DNA of 54,666 nt from Deltaproteobacteria bacterium (GCA_006226595.1 SBGP01000078.1:1-54666); one strand, 5' to 3'; counted from the stretch's first letter, positions 23,629-35,696 are shown. Numbers and translations: made by a program. The notes: a model not told the origin generated them from the letters alone.

Positions 23629-25554
23629 ATGTCCCTGCGTACGCTGCCCCTCGTCCTCGCCCTTGCCGCCTGTGGTGGCGAGCCCGAGTGGGAGAAGTCC
23701 GGCTGCGACCCGCTCGATCCCAACCTGTGCGCGCTGCCCTGGCCCTCGTCCTACTTCATGGAAGAGGCCGACAGTCCGAGCGGCTACCAGGTGCACTTCT
23801 TCGAGACGAGCCTGCCCGAGAACCGCGACGACGTGCAGACCCGGCCCGACTTCATCAACGAGAAGGACGGGTTCTCGACCAACGGCTCGGCGCTCGTGTA
23901 CTTCGACGACGTGTCCCTCGACGGCGTGGTGCGCCACGACGACATCGGCGCCTCGCTGGCCGCCGACAGCAAGACCATCGTGCTCAACGCCGAGACGGGC
24001 GAGCTGCATCCGCACTACGTCGAGCTCGACGTGTCCGCCGAGGACCCGAGCGAGCAGCTGCTCATGATCCGGCCGGCGGTGCCCTTCGAGCACGGCACCC
24101 GCTACATCGTCGGCATCCGTGGCTTGCAGAAGAACGCCGGCGGCTCGGTCGACGTGTCCGAGGCGTTCCGCAAGCTGCGCGACGACGAGGAGAGCCAGAA
24201 CGGCGATATCGAGGTTCGCCGCGAGCACTTCGAGGACAACGTGTTCGCACCGCTCGAGGCGGCGGGCTGGACCCGCGGCGACCTGCAGCTCGCGTGGGAC
24301 TTCGTCACGGTGAGCCGCGAGAACAGCCTCGGCAAGATGGATCGCATTCGCGAGCTGCTCTACGAGGAGATGGGCGAGAGCGGACCCGAGTACACGATCA
24401 GCTCGGTCGAGACGGGCAACTGCGAGGCTGGCGACCGCATCGCCCTCACCCTCGAGGGCCTGATGACCGTGCCGCTGTACACGCAGAAGGACGACGTCCG
24501 CACGCTGCTCAACGACGATGCCGACGGCATGCCCTACGCCGAGGGCACCACCGACAAGGAGTTCCTCGTTCGCGTGCCGTGCTCGGTCGTCGCGAACGAC
24601 GAGCCGGCGATGGTGCTGCAGTACGGCCACGGCCTGCTCGGCGACCGGGGTGAGGCGCGCACCGGCTGGCTGTCGGACCTCGCGAACCGGGAGGGCTTCA
24701 TCGTCGTCGCTACCGACTGGACCGGCATGAGCGAGGAGGACGCCCCGCACATCGCGCTGATGCTCGTCGACGACGTCACCAACTTCCCGGAGATCCCCGA
24801 GCGCAGCCACCAGGGCTTCGCCGAGTTCCACGCCCTGTCGCTGCTCGTGAAGCACCGGCTCGCAAGTGACGAGAACCTGCAGGGGACCGGCGGAAGCCTC
24901 GTCGATCCCGACAACCTCGTGTACTACGGCAACTCGCAGGGAGCGATCCTCGGCGCGGCGTTCATGGCGCAGTCCCTCGAGATCGAGCGCGGCGTGCTCG
25001 GCGTCGGCGGCGGTCCCTACGAGATCCTGCTCACGCGCTCGCACGACTTCGACCCGTTCTTCCTCCTCTTCAAGGAGAAGTTCACCGACCACCGCGACAT
25101 CACGATGCTGATCTCGGTGATGCAGACCCTGTGGGACCCGGCCGAGGGTGCGGGCTACCTGCACGACCTCAAGGAGTCGCCGGACGGGGTGCCGCAGAAG
25201 CAGCTGCTCATGCAGGTCGGCGTCCACGACAGCCAGGTGAACACGCTCGGTGCGCAGTTCGAGGCTCGGGCGACCGGCATGTCCATGGTCACGCCCGAGA
25301 CGCGCTCCGTGTGGGGCCTGACGGCGGAGGCGCCCGGGTTCACGGGCAGCGCGTACGTCGAGTACGACTACCCGGACACGCCGGAGGAGCCGCTCGAGAA
25401 CATTCCGCCCAACGGCGACTTCGACACGCACGAGTGCCCGCGTCGCGAGCCGGCGGCTCAGCAGCAGCTCATGGACTTCCTGCGCACCGGCGTGATCAAC
25501 CACTACTGCGACGGCATCTGCGACGACTCGCTGCAAGCCGATCGGTGCGGCTGA
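23629..25554 (+). CDS. Lipase/esterase-like alpha/beta-hydrolase lipoprotein
   Basis: A 641-residue protein. MSLRTLPLVLALAAC ends in a lipobox. The N-terminal half (about 20-320) resembles the N-terminal domain of extracellular virulence-type lipases (begins CDPLDPNLCALPWPSSYF). The C-terminal half contains the alpha/beta-hydrolase elements QYGHGLLGD (oxyanion region) and YYGNSQGA, with nucleophile Ser436 in a GxSxG elbow; the charge-relay Asp and His are probably near LMQVGVHDSQVN. ATG has GGAG 5 nt upstream. The ceramidase-like gene follows after 3 nt, so both are co-transcribed and likely act on external lipids. Confidence 0.8.
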   Translation: MSLRTLPLVLALAACGGEPEWEKSGCDPLDPNLCALPWPSSYFMEEADSPSGYQVHFFETSLPENRDDVQTRPDFINEKDGFSTNGSALVYFDDVSLDGVVRHDDIGASLAADSKTIVLNAETGELHPHYVELDVSAEDPSEQLLMIRPAVPFEHGTRYIVGIRGLQKNAGGSVDVSEAFRKLRDDEESQNGDIEVRREHFEDNVFAPLEAAGWTRGDLQLAWDFVTVSRENSLGKMDRIRELLYEEMGESGPEYTISSVETGNCEAGDRIALTLEGLMTVPLYTQKDDVRTLLNDDADGMPYAEGTTDKEFLVRVPCSVVANDEPAMVLQYGHGLLGDRGEARTGWLSDLANREGFIVVATDWTGMSEEDAPHIALMLVDDVTNFPEIPERSHQGFAEFHALSLLVKHRLASDENLQGTGGSLVDPDNLVYYGNSQGAILGAAFMAQSLEIERGVLGVGGGPYEILLTRSHDFDPFFLLFKEKFTDHRDITMLISVMQTLWDPAEGAGYLHDLKESPDGVPQKQLLMQVGVHDSQVNTLGAQFEARATGMSMVTPETRSVWGLTAEAPGFTGSAYVEYDYPDTPEEPLENIPPNGDFDTHECPRREPAAQQQLMDFLRTGVINHYCDGICDDSLQADRCG

Positions 25555-25557
25555 TCG

Positions 25558-27414
25558 ATGGGCGGGCGGTGGCTGATTGCGCTCGCGCTGCTCGCCGGAT
25601 GCGGTGAGAAGCTACCGCTGGACATGCCGTCGATGCGGCGCGGCGTCACCTATGCGGGGGCGGCACGCATCGACCTCACGCCGGAGATCCGCGAGACGTT
25701 CACGGATCTGAACGGCAACCACAGCTTCGACGGCTGCCTCGACAACCCGGCGGGCGGCACCGAAGACTGCCCCGAGCCCTTCGACGATGCGGACGGAGAC
25801 GGGTGGTTCGATGCGACGTGGATCGGCGGCTTCGGGCCGCTGCGTCCCGCGAACGAGGTGCACGACCCGGTCGAGGCTCGCGCGTTCGTCGTCGGACAGG
25901 ACGGCGAGTACCTGGCCTTCGTGGCGCTCGACTTCGTGGGCTTGGGCTCGCCGCGCATCCACGCGGCCAAGGCAGCGCTCGAGGCGGATGGTTTCGACCC
26001 GGACCGGCTGCTCGTCGCGTCGTCGCACAACCACCAGGGGCCCGACACCATGGGTCTGTGGGGCGACCCCTATGACTTCGGCGACCCGGTCAGCGGCATG
26101 GATCCCGACTTCCAGGAGCGGGTGACGGCGGCGATCGAGCAGTCGGTGCGCGAGGCGTCCTCGGCGATGGAGCCCGTCGACCTGCGGGTCGGGCGGGTGC
26201 ACATGCGCGACCGCTCGCCGCTGTTCAACGGGCCGGTCTTCGGCGGGGTGAACCCGGATCAGCGCATGCACGGCATGATCCACGACGGGCGCGACCCGGT
26301 CGTCGTCAGCGATCAGCTGCTCGTGCTGCAGGGCAAGCGCGAAGACGGATCCACGGTGTTCACGTGGACGAACTGGAGCGGTCATCCCGAGGTGCGCGGC
26401 AGCGACAACAACGCGATCAGCAGCGACTGGGTGGGCGTGAGCCGCGAGGTCATCGAGGCCGAGTACGGCGGCATCGCGCTGCACTTTCCGGAGTGCCTCG
26501 GCGGCATGCAGTCGGCTCTCGGCGGCGACCTGCCGCTCGTGGCCGAGGACGGCACCCACGTGATCGAGACCTGCGATGCCGCGGCGATCGCGGACGCCGC
26601 GGATGTCGGCTGCTTTGGCAAGAGCGAGGGCGACCCTCGGACCTTCGCCGACCGCCCCGAGCTGACGGTGCCGGTGTGGGCCGAGCGCAACAGCTGGGAC
26701 TTCGTGACCTCCCACGGCTGGCACATCGGTGAGGCGGCCATCGCCGCGCTCGAGGCGGGCGAGGACATCGACGCGAGCGGCATCTCCGTGCAGGGCGCGC
26801 CGATCTACGTGCCCATCGACAACATCGCCTACCAGCTGCTCGGTCCCCAGGGCATGTTCGACCTCGACTTCGACGACGCCATCGACGACGACCGCTGCGA
26901 CTCGCCGGAAGGCAACCCGTGCATCGAGACGCACACCTACCGCGTGAAGCTGGGGCCCATCGGGCTGATCACCGTGCCGGGCGAGCTGCTGCCCGAGCTC
27001 GCCTGGGGCTTCCCGGAGGACTCGGCGTGGGCGGCGGAGTCGGTGGACCCGGGCGTGCGCGGGCCCTCGTCGACGTACTTCCCGCAGCACGACGCCGACT
27101 GCGACCCGCTCGAGTACGCCGAGTGCACCGACGACATCAGCGTCGGTGACTGCAACTGCCTCTCGGTGCACGCGTGGCCCTACACCCTGTCCTACGACCC
27201 GGCGGTGCCGCCGCTGCTCGACCACCTCGACACCGAGTACCGGGCCATCCTCGGCATGACCGACAACTACATGAGCTACATCATCCCGGAGCCGGACTTC
27301 AACTGGCAGGTGAGCCTGCTGTCCTCGGATGATGGCGACCACTACGAGGACACGGTCAGTCCCAGTGGCAAGTTCGCGACCGTGATCCAGGAAGCCCAGG
27401 CCGCGATGGAGTAG
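25558..27414 (+). CDS. Neutral-ceramidase-like lipoprotein
   Basis: A 618-residue protein. MGGRWLIALALLAGC ends in a lipobox. The mature start GAARIDLTPEIRETF and the motif SSHNHQGPD, with putative zinc ligands His157 and His159, match the N-terminal catalytic domain of neutral/alkaline ceramidases. The second half retains the family layout (LGPIGLITVPGELLPELAWG). The usual catalytic-Ser segment GDVSPN is replaced by GGDLPL, so substrate or mechanism may differ. It begins 3 nt after the lipase-like gene. It is probably an envelope-anchored amidase or hydrolase; true ceramidase activity is unproven. Confidence 0.8.
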   Translation: MGGRWLIALALLAGCGEKLPLDMPSMRRGVTYAGAARIDLTPEIRETFTDLNGNHSFDGCLDNPAGGTEDCPEPFDDADGDGWFDATWIGGFGPLRPANEVHDPVEARAFVVGQDGEYLAFVALDFVGLGSPRIHAAKAALEADGFDPDRLLVASSHNHQGPDTMGLWGDPYDFGDPVSGMDPDFQERVTAAIEQSVREASSAMEPVDLRVGRVHMRDRSPLFNGPVFGGVNPDQRMHGMIHDGRDPVVVSDQLLVLQGKREDGSTVFTWTNWSGHPEVRGSDNNAISSDWVGVSREVIEAEYGGIALHFPECLGGMQSALGGDLPLVAEDGTHVIETCDAAAIADAADVGCFGKSEGDPRTFADRPELTVPVWAERNSWDFVTSHGWHIGEAAIAALEAGEDIDASGISVQGAPIYVPIDNIAYQLLGPQGMFDLDFDDAIDDDRCDSPEGNPCIETHTYRVKLGPIGLITVPGELLPELAWGFPEDSAWAAESVDPGVRGPSSTYFPQHDADCDPLEYAECTDDISVGDCNCLSVHAWPYTLSYDPAVPPLLDHLDTEYRAILGMTDNYMSYIIPEPDFNWQVSLLSSDDGDHYEDTVSPSGKFATVIQEAQAAME

Positions 27415-27482
27415 CGCTCCCCCTGGTGGAGTCCGCACCCGGGGCGCGGCGGCCTTGCGACCCGTGTCGCGCACGTCGGTAG

Positions 27483-29738
<2,256 letters not shown>

Positions 29739-29743
29739 GCCGC

Positions 29744-29778
29744 CCCGGGGGCTCGAGCGTCGCGCTCGGGCTCCCGGG
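29744..29778. terminator. Bidirectional 16-bp hairpin between katG and the M1 aminopeptidase gene
   Basis: Bases 29744-29759 pair with 29763-29778 over 16 bp (two G-T wobbles) around a 3-nt loop TCG. It lies between the two convergent stops and can terminate both transcripts. Confidence 0.8.
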
Positions 29779-29786
29779 AGGTCGGG

Positions 29787-32387
29787 CTACTCCTCGGCGG
29801 CGGGCTCGGTCGGCGTCCACGCCTCGATGAACGCGAGCACACTGGGGCCGCGGAGCTCGCGGTCGGCGATGCACTGCTTCACGCGCGCCTCGGACTCGGC
29901 GAGCACCCGCTCGACTCCCTGCACCTTGCGCGCCGGGTCGAGGTAGAAGGCCTTCGCCTTCTCGACCCGCGACAGCTCGCAGCCGCCCACGCCCGCCAGG
30001 TACATGCGCATCTGCGGCGGCATCTTCGCGGCGAGCGCGTCGTGGTGGTCGAGCGCCCACTGGAACAGCTCTTCCTCGATGGCCTTGTCGTTGTCCGCGC
30101 CCGCGCTTGCGCCGCCGTACAGCGCGAAGGTGTCGTTCATCGTCGCCTCGGGCGCGATGGCGAGCTCGAGGGCGCGCTTGCGGGTCGCTTCGCCGCGCAC
30201 GGAGCCGGCGAGCTGCATGTACATGCCGCGCATCGCGGGAAGCTCGGCGGCGTGCGCCTTGTCGAGCAGCGTCTGCTGCAGCTCCGGGCCCGCGTCCTTC
30301 ACGTACACCATCCACGCGATGCGCGTGAGCTGCGGGTCGCCCGCCATCGGGTCGGCGAGGTTCGCCTCGGCGATACCCTTGAGGTAGGCGATGACCTCGG
30401 CGTCCTCGGCCCACGCGAGCCGCAAGAGCAGGCCCTGACGCAGTCCGACCGTGCCCTGGGGCTCGTCCTCGCGGGCCTCCATGCCGATGGTGTCGAGCAG
30501 CGGACGCTGGGTCTCGCGCATCCACGCCTTGGCCTTGGCCAGGGTCTCTTCGGGCACATCATCCAGGTTGTCGACGACCTGGATGTAGCCAGAGAGGGAC
30601 GCGACCTCGCCGAGCACCAGCGGGTGCGTCTCCTCGGCGAAGGTCGAGACCAGCGGCAGCAGCGATGCGGGCGTGCGCGTTCCCGCCGACACCTCGAGCT
30701 CGCCCATCGCGAGCAGCGACAGCTTCTCGCGGACCGAGAGCTTGTCGACGTTCGCGAGCAGCGCCTCGCGCGCGGGGTCGTTCAGGCGCCACACGTAGTA
30801 GCCGACGCCGTCGCCCGCGGGGTGCACCCAGCTCGCCTCGCCGAGGTCGAGGGTGGTCTCGGCGCCGTCGATGCGCGTGGGCACCAGGTCCACGCTGCCG
30901 TCCGCGCGACCGACCCGGAGCATGAGCACGACCGGCCACAGGGTCTGTTCCTCGAAGGTCACGCCGTTGAGCGCGTAGCGGGTCTGCGTCGCGGTCCACG
31001 CGCCGTCGTCGCCCTTGGACAGCGTCACGAGCGGCGCGCCGGGGTGATCGAGGTAGGGCTGCAGCACCTCGCCGACAGGCTTGCCGCTGGCCTTCTCGAG
31101 TGCGGCGAACAGGTCGGCGGCCTCGGCGTTGCCCCACTGGCGCTGCGACAGGTAGTCGCGCACGCCCTGCTGGTAGACGGCGGCGCCGAGCCAGGCCTCC
31201 ATGTGGTCCAGCAGCGCCTCACCCTTGCCGTACACCGCGAAGTTCGCGGTCTCGAAGATCGCGCCCGGGTCGACGTCGGTGCGCAGCTGGCGAGTCGTCG
31301 CCGCGCCGTCGGCGCGGAGCATGCCCGCCATCTTGCCGGGCGCGCGCAGGTGCCGTTCGAGCTCGGGGTGGATGGTCTGCGCGATGCGCTCACCCGCCCA
31401 CGAGGCGAAGGACTCGTTGAGCCAGAAGTCGTCCCACCACGCCATGGTCACGAGGTTGCCGAACCACATGTGGGCGACCTCGTGGCCGACGACCATGCTG
31501 AGCTGGTAGCGCTGGCCGGGCGTCTCGCGGCCGGGCTCGGGGATGAGCGAGCCGTTCATGACGATGGCGCCGGGGTTCTCCATCGCGCCGAACGCGAAGC
31601 TGGGCACGACCACGAAGTCGAGCTTGGCGTAGGGGTACTTGCCGCCGAACCACTCCGAGGCCGTGTCGAGGACCTGCGGGATCTCCTCCGCCAGCGGTCC
31701 GATCGTCGGCTCCTGGCCCTTGGGCACCGCAATGCGCACCGGCACGTCGCCAGCCTCGACCTCGACCAGCGCGTAGGGGCCGACCGCCAGCGCGCCTGCG
31801 TAGGTCGGGATCGGCGGGGTCGCCGCGAAGCGGTGCGTGGTCCAGCCACCCGAGGAGGTCGCCTCGAGCGCGGGGCCGTTGGCGATCACGACCTGGCCAT
31901 CGGGCGCCTTGATGGTGAGCTCGTGGGAGACCTTGAACCCGGGCTCGTCGAAGCTCGGCCACACGGTGCGCGCGTCGTCCGCCTCGAGCTGGGTCACGAG
32001 GTAGGGCTCGTCCTGGTGCTCGAAGCGGTACAGGCCATAGGGCTGCGTGTGAACCGTGCCCTCGTAGGTGACCTCGAGCTGCCATGCGCCGGGCTTGAGC
32101 GGCTTGCTCGCGTCAAAGCGCGCCTGCCCGCCCTCGAGCAGGGTCACGGTCGCGGGCACCCGCTTCTTGCCCTTCCACACGAAGGTCGCGTCGGTGACCG
32201 TCATCTCCTCGGCGTGCAGGGTCACCGCACTGCGCTTGTCGTCGATCGCGAGATCGAGGGTGACGGTGCCGGAGAACACGTCCTCGGCGGGGTCGACGGT
32301 GAGGTCGACGGCCATGTGCGTCGGACGGACCTCGGTGCCGAGCCTCGGGCTCTCGGCGTGGGCGAGCAGGGCGAGCAGGACGAGCAT
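29787..32387 (-). CDS. M1-family zinc aminopeptidase, exported
   Basis: An 866-residue protein. The signal is MLVLLALLAHA. An N-terminal beta-domain is followed by the catalytic domain with GAMEN (267-271), zinc ligands His302 and His306 in HEVAHMWFGN, catalytic Glu303, and Glu325 in NESFASW. The C-terminal half is an ERAP/PepN-like helical domain. Family enzymes remove N-terminal residues from peptides; a signal peptide predicts periplasmic or secreted action, perhaps nutrient peptide use. ATG has GGAGG 4 nt upstream. It lies divergently from oxyR inside the peroxide-defence cluster, without an obvious functional link. Confidence 0.93.
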   Translation of the reverse strand: MLVLLALLAHAESPRLGTEVRPTHMAVDLTVDPAEDVFSGTVTLDLAIDDKRSAVTLHAEEMTVTDATFVWKGKKRVPATVTLLEGGQARFDASKPLKPGAWQLEVTYEGTVHTQPYGLYRFEHQDEPYLVTQLEADDARTVWPSFDEPGFKVSHELTIKAPDGQVVIANGPALEATSSGGWTTHRFAATPPIPTYAGALAVGPYALVEVEAGDVPVRIAVPKGQEPTIGPLAEEIPQVLDTASEWFGGKYPYAKLDFVVVPSFAFGAMENPGAIVMNGSLIPEPGRETPGQRYQLSMVVGHEVAHMWFGNLVTMAWWDDFWLNESFASWAGERIAQTIHPELERHLRAPGKMAGMLRADGAATTRQLRTDVDPGAIFETANFAVYGKGEALLDHMEAWLGAAVYQQGVRDYLSQRQWGNAEAADLFAALEKASGKPVGEVLQPYLDHPGAPLVTLSKGDDGAWTATQTRYALNGVTFEEQTLWPVVLMLRVGRADGSVDLVPTRIDGAETTLDLGEASWVHPAGDGVGYYVWRLNDPAREALLANVDKLSVREKLSLLAMGELEVSAGTRTPASLLPLVSTFAEETHPLVLGEVASLSGYIQVVDNLDDVPEETLAKAKAWMRETQRPLLDTIGMEAREDEPQGTVGLRQGLLLRLAWAEDAEVIAYLKGIAEANLADPMAGDPQLTRIAWMVYVKDAGPELQQTLLDKAHAAELPAMRGMYMQLAGSVRGEATRKRALELAIAPEATMNDTFALYGGASAGADNDKAIEEELFQWALDHHDALAAKMPPQMRMYLAGVGGCELSRVEKAKAFYLDPARKVQGVERVLAESEARVKQCIADRELRGPSVLAFIEAWTPTEPAAEE

Positions 32388-32485
32388 GGAGCCTCCAGGC
32401 TGCGCTTTCTAGCCCGTCCTCCGGGGCTCGCCGTCATGAAAGCGCGAGGATGCTCTCGCCGCTTGCGGTGGATACCCGGAGTGCC

Positions 32486-32498
32486 GGAGGTCCCCCTG
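32486..32498 (+). promoter_or_regulatory. GGAGG ribosome site selecting a CTG start for oxyR
   Basis: GGAGG (32486-32490) lies 5 nt before CTG 32496. From there the protein reads MPTITQYEYLLAL, the usual OxyR N-terminus length. The upstream GTG 32481 has no spaced ribosome site, and no ATG occurs in frame nearby. Confidence 0.55.
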
Positions 32499-33446
32499 CC
32501 GACGATCACGCAGTACGAGTACCTGCTCGCGCTCCAGAAGGAGGGCCACTTCGGTCGGGCCGCCGCCGTGTGCCACGTGTCCCAGCCGACGCTCTCGGCG
32601 CAGATCCAGAAGCTCGAGTCCGAGCTCGGTCTCGTCGTGTTCGATCGGCAGGCCAAGCCCATTGCGCCGACGGAGCCGGGTCGCCGTGTACTCGAGCTCG
32701 CTCGGGAGGTGGTCGCCGCTCACGAGCGCCTGCTCTCCGCCGCCGCGGGCGGTCTCTCCGAGCTCGGCGGGCCGTTCACCCTCGGCATCATCCCGACCCT
32801 CGCGCCCTACGTGCTGCCGTGGTTCCTCGGGGACTTCGCGCGCCGCTACCCGAGCGTCGACCTCACCCTGCTCGAGCGACCCACCGAGGTCATCGTCCGC
32901 GAGATCCATGCGAACCGCATGGACGCCGCGGTGCTCGCGACCCCGATCGGCGAAGCCTCACTCGAGGAAGAGGTCCTGTTCTACGACCCGTTCTACGTGT
33001 ACGCCCACCCGGACTCGCCACTGCTCGCCGACACCGCCGCGGACGTGGACGACATCGAGCCCGGCGGTCTGTGGCTACTCGACGATGGCCACTGCTTCCG
33101 CGCCCAGGTGGTCAACCTGTGTGGACTGCACACCCGCGACATCCTCGGCACCGTGCGCTTCGCGGGCGGCAGCTTCGAGACCCTACGCGGTCTCATCGAT
33201 GCGAACGGCGGCCACACGCTGATCCCCGAGACCTACGCCATGCGGCTGCCCAAGGACGTGCGAAAGCGCCAGGTGCGGCCGATTCGCGACCGCATCCCGA
33301 CGCGCGAGGTGAGCTTGCTGCATCACCGCAGCAGCTGGAAGACCGACATTCGCGAGGCCCTGCTGAGGGTGCTCCGCGAGTCGGTGCCGCCGGCCCTCGC
33401 CGACGAGCTGGCCGACGGCGAGGTCATGTCCGTGTACGTGCGCTAG
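32496..33446 (+). CDS. oxyR: Peroxide-sensing LysR-type regulator OxyR
   Basis: A 316-residue protein. The N-terminal winged helix contains HFGRAAAVCHVSQPTLSAQI. In the sensor domain DDGHCFRAQVVNLCG places Cys200 and Cys209 exactly where E. coli OxyR has redox cysteines 199 and 208 (eight residues between). H2O2 is expected to oxidise this pair and switch the protein to activate katG and ahpC, which carry OxyR-type sites. The start is CTG 32496 (see the site entry). The gene is divergent from the M1 peptidase and convergent on ahpF; the two TAG stops share CTAG at 33443-33446. Confidence 0.93.
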   Translation: MPTITQYEYLLALQKEGHFGRAAAVCHVSQPTLSAQIQKLESELGLVVFDRQAKPIAPTEPGRRVLELAREVVAAHERLLSAAAGGLSELGGPFTLGIIPTLAPYVLPWFLGDFARRYPSVDLTLLERPTEVIVREIHANRMDAAVLATPIGEASLEEEVLFYDPFYVYAHPDSPLLADTAADVDDIEPGGLWLLDDGHCFRAQVVNLCGLHTRDILGTVRFAGGSFETLRGLIDANGGHTLIPETYAMRLPKDVRKRQVRPIRDRIPTREVSLLHHRSSWKTDIREALLRVLRESVPPALADELADGEVMSVYVR

Positions 33447-34984
33447 GCGACCATGCGGTCTTCGAAGGCGGCCAGTGCGGCCTTCGCGCCCTCACCGATG
33501 GCGACCACGATCTGCTTATAGGGCACGGTGGTCACGTCACCCGCCGCGTAGATGTTGGTCGCGCTCGTGCGGCACTTGTCGTCGATGACGATCTCGCCGT
33601 AGCGGTTGGTGTCGACGACATCGCCGAGGAAGCTGCTGTTCGGCACCAGGCCGATCTGCACGAACACACCGGCCACGTCGAGGGTGTGGTGCTCGCCGCT
33701 GGCGCGGTCTTCGTAGACGAGCCCGTGCGCCACGCTGCCGTCGCCCTCGACCGAGACGGTGCGGGCGTTGGTGATCAGCGAGGCGTTGGGCAGGGACGCG
33801 AGCTTGTCGAGCAGCACCTGGTCCGCCTTGGCCTCGGGCATGAACTCGAGCACGGTCACCGACTTCACGATGCCGGCGAGGTCGATGGCCGCCTCGACGC
33901 CGGAGTTGCCGCCGCCGACCACGGCGATGTCCTTGCCCTTGAACAGGGGACCGTCGCAGTGCGGACAGAAGGCCACGCCGCGGCCGAGGTACTCCTTCTC
34001 TCCGGGCACGCCGAGCTCGCGCCACTTCGCGCCGGTGGCGACGATGAGCGAGCCTGCGGTCACGGTCTCGCCACTGTCGAGGCTGAGCTTGACCGGCGTT
34101 CCGGGCTCGACCGCCGTGACGCGGCGGTGGGCGAGGACGTCGATGCCGTAGTGGCCAAGGTGATCCGCGAGGTTCGCCGAGAGCTTGGGGCCCTCGGTGT
34201 ACGGCACGGAGATCAGGTTCTCGATGCCCTTGGTGTCCTGCAGCTGACCGCCCATGCGATCGGTGATCACCACGGTGCTGAGGCCCTTTCGGGCGGAGTA
34301 CACCGCGGAGGAGGCACCGGCCGGGCCGCCGCCGATGACCACGACGTCGAAGTGGCCGAGCTCACGGGGCTCGACGGATTCCTCGCTGCCGTACGTCTGC
34401 TCGAGCCGCGCGAGCAGCTCCGCGAGCGTGGTCTTGCCGGAGCTGACCAGCGTCGTGTCCTTGTGCACCGCGGGCACGCCGCGAATGCCGAGGGACTCCA
34501 CGAGCTCGGGCACCACCCCGCCATCCACGGTCTCGTGGTGGAAGTCCGGGTGGTGGGTGGCCATGAGGTTGAGCGCCTGGACGACGTCCGGGCAGTTCTC
34601 GCACGACAGGGACACGAAGGTGCGCAGGTGGATGGGGCCCTTGAGCCGGCGGACGCGGTCGATCAGGCCCTCGTCGGGCTGCTTCCCCTTGCCGTCGATG
34701 TGGAGCACCGCGAGCACGAGCGAGGTGAACTCGTGGCCGCCGGGCACGCCGGTGAAGGTGATGCCGCTGGGTTCGCCGTTCTTGTGGAGGGCGAAGCGAG
34801 GGGCATCACTGGGCGTGCCCTCCTCACGCACGGAGAGCTTGTCGGAGGTGCTGGCCAGCTCGGTGAGCATGGTGCGGAGCTCCTCCTGCTTGGCGTGGTC
34901 GGACGGCTGCATCACGAGGGCGATGTCGGCCTCGAGGCCGGCATAGACCTGGCGGAGCTGGGAGAGGATGGCGGCGTCGAGCAT
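33443..34984 (-). CDS. ahpF: Alkyl hydroperoxide reductase subunit F
   Basis: A 513-residue flavoprotein that passes electrons from NAD(P)H to AhpC. The N-terminal tandem thioredoxin-fold domain carries Cys128/Cys131 (SCENC). The FAD motif GGGPAG begins at 218, the NAD(P)H motif GGGNSG at 357, and the redox-active pair CPHC is Cys340/Cys343, close to the E. coli positions. ATG 34984 has GGAGG 5 nt upstream. It lies 74 bp downstream of ahpC, and ahpC-ahpF is the standard operon. Confidence 0.96.
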   Translation of the reverse strand: MLDAAILSQLRQVYAGLEADIALVMQPSDHAKQEELRTMLTELASTSDKLSVREEGTPSDAPRFALHKNGEPSGITFTGVPGGHEFTSLVLAVLHIDGKGKQPDEGLIDRVRRLKGPIHLRTFVSLSCENCPDVVQALNLMATHHPDFHHETVDGGVVPELVESLGIRGVPAVHKDTTLVSSGKTTLAELLARLEQTYGSEESVEPRELGHFDVVVIGGGPAGASSAVYSARKGLSTVVITDRMGGQLQDTKGIENLISVPYTEGPKLSANLADHLGHYGIDVLAHRRVTAVEPGTPVKLSLDSGETVTAGSLIVATGAKWRELGVPGEKEYLGRGVAFCPHCDGPLFKGKDIAVVGGGNSGVEAAIDLAGIVKSVTVLEFMPEAKADQVLLDKLASLPNASLITNARTVSVEGDGSVAHGLVYEDRASGEHHTLDVAGVFVQIGLVPNSSFLGDVVDTNRYGEIVIDDKCRTSATNIYAAGDVTTVPYKQIVVAIGEGAKAALAAFEDRMVA

Positions 34985-35058
34985 GACGGCCTCCGTGCGT
35001 GGGGTGGGGGAGTGCGCGGGCCCGAAGGCCCGCGGCTTCGCGAGCGCGGGCGAGAGCC

Positions 35059-35625
35059 CTAGATCTTGCCGACCAGGTCGAGGCCGGGCTTCAGGGTGTC
35101 GGCACCCGGGGTCCACTTCGCGGGGCACACCTGGTCGGGGTGCTCGGCGATGAACTGGGCGGCCTGCACCTTGCGGAGCAGCTCGTCGGCGTTGCGACCG
35201 ATGCCGTTGTCGTGGATCTCGGCGACCTTGATCTGGCCCTCGGGGTTCACGACGAAGGTGCCGCGGTAGGCCAGGCCCTCGTCCTCGATGTACACGCCGA
35301 GGGCACGGGAGAGGTGGCCGGTCGGGTCGGCGAGCATCGGGTAGGTGATCTTGTTGATCGTCTCGGAGCTGTCGTGCCACGCCTTGTGGGTGAAGTGCGT
35401 GTCGGTGCTGACCGAGTAGACCTCGACGCCCATCTCCTTGAAGGCGGCGTAGTTGTCGGCCATGTCGCCGAGCTCGGTCGGGCACACGAAGGTGAAGTCC
35501 GCCGGGTAGAAGAAGAGGATGGACCACTTGCCCTTGAGGGTCGCGTCGGTGACCTCGACGAACTCTCCGTTGACGTAGGCCTGGGCCTTGAACGCGGGCA
35601 GGGTGCTGTTGATGATCGGGGCCAT
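35059..35625 (-). CDS. ahpC: Peroxiredoxin AhpC
   Basis: A 188-residue typical 2-Cys peroxiredoxin that reduces H2O2 and organic hydroperoxides. The peroxidatic Cys48 is in FTFVCPTE and the resolving Cys167 in DQVCPAKW; the length and C-terminal tail are those of bacterial AhpC. ATG 35625 has GGAG 6 nt upstream. It is the first gene of the ahpCF operon. A perfect ATAG-N7-CTAT OxyR half-site is 90 bp upstream. Confidence 0.97.
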   Translation of the reverse strand: MAPIINSTLPAFKAQAYVNGEFVEVTDATLKGKWSILFFYPADFTFVCPTELGDMADNYAAFKEMGVEVYSVSTDTHFTHKAWHDSSETINKITYPMLADPTGHLSRALGVYIEDEGLAYRGTFVVNPEGQIKVAEIHDNGIGRNADELLRKVQAAQFIAEHPDQVCPAKWTPGADTLKPGLDLVGKI

Positions 35626-35685
35626 GTTGTCTCCGTGACAGGGCGCGGTTGCGCGGTTCACAGGGAATATGTGGCCCTGGACGAC

Positions 35686-35696
35686 ATTCGTCGAAT
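35686..35696. promoter_or_regulatory. 11-bp palindrome in the ahpC promoter region
   Basis: ATTCG-T-CGAAT is a perfect odd-centred palindrome between the OxyR-type site (35716) and the ahpC start. It may be a second regulator's operator. Confidence 0.3.

Noticed and set aside
30042-32470. Long plus-strand open frame antisense to the M1 aminopeptidase, continuous with oxyR
   Set aside because: Only the part from 32496 has protein-like motifs (OxyR). The upstream part is a mirror of the peptidase codons.
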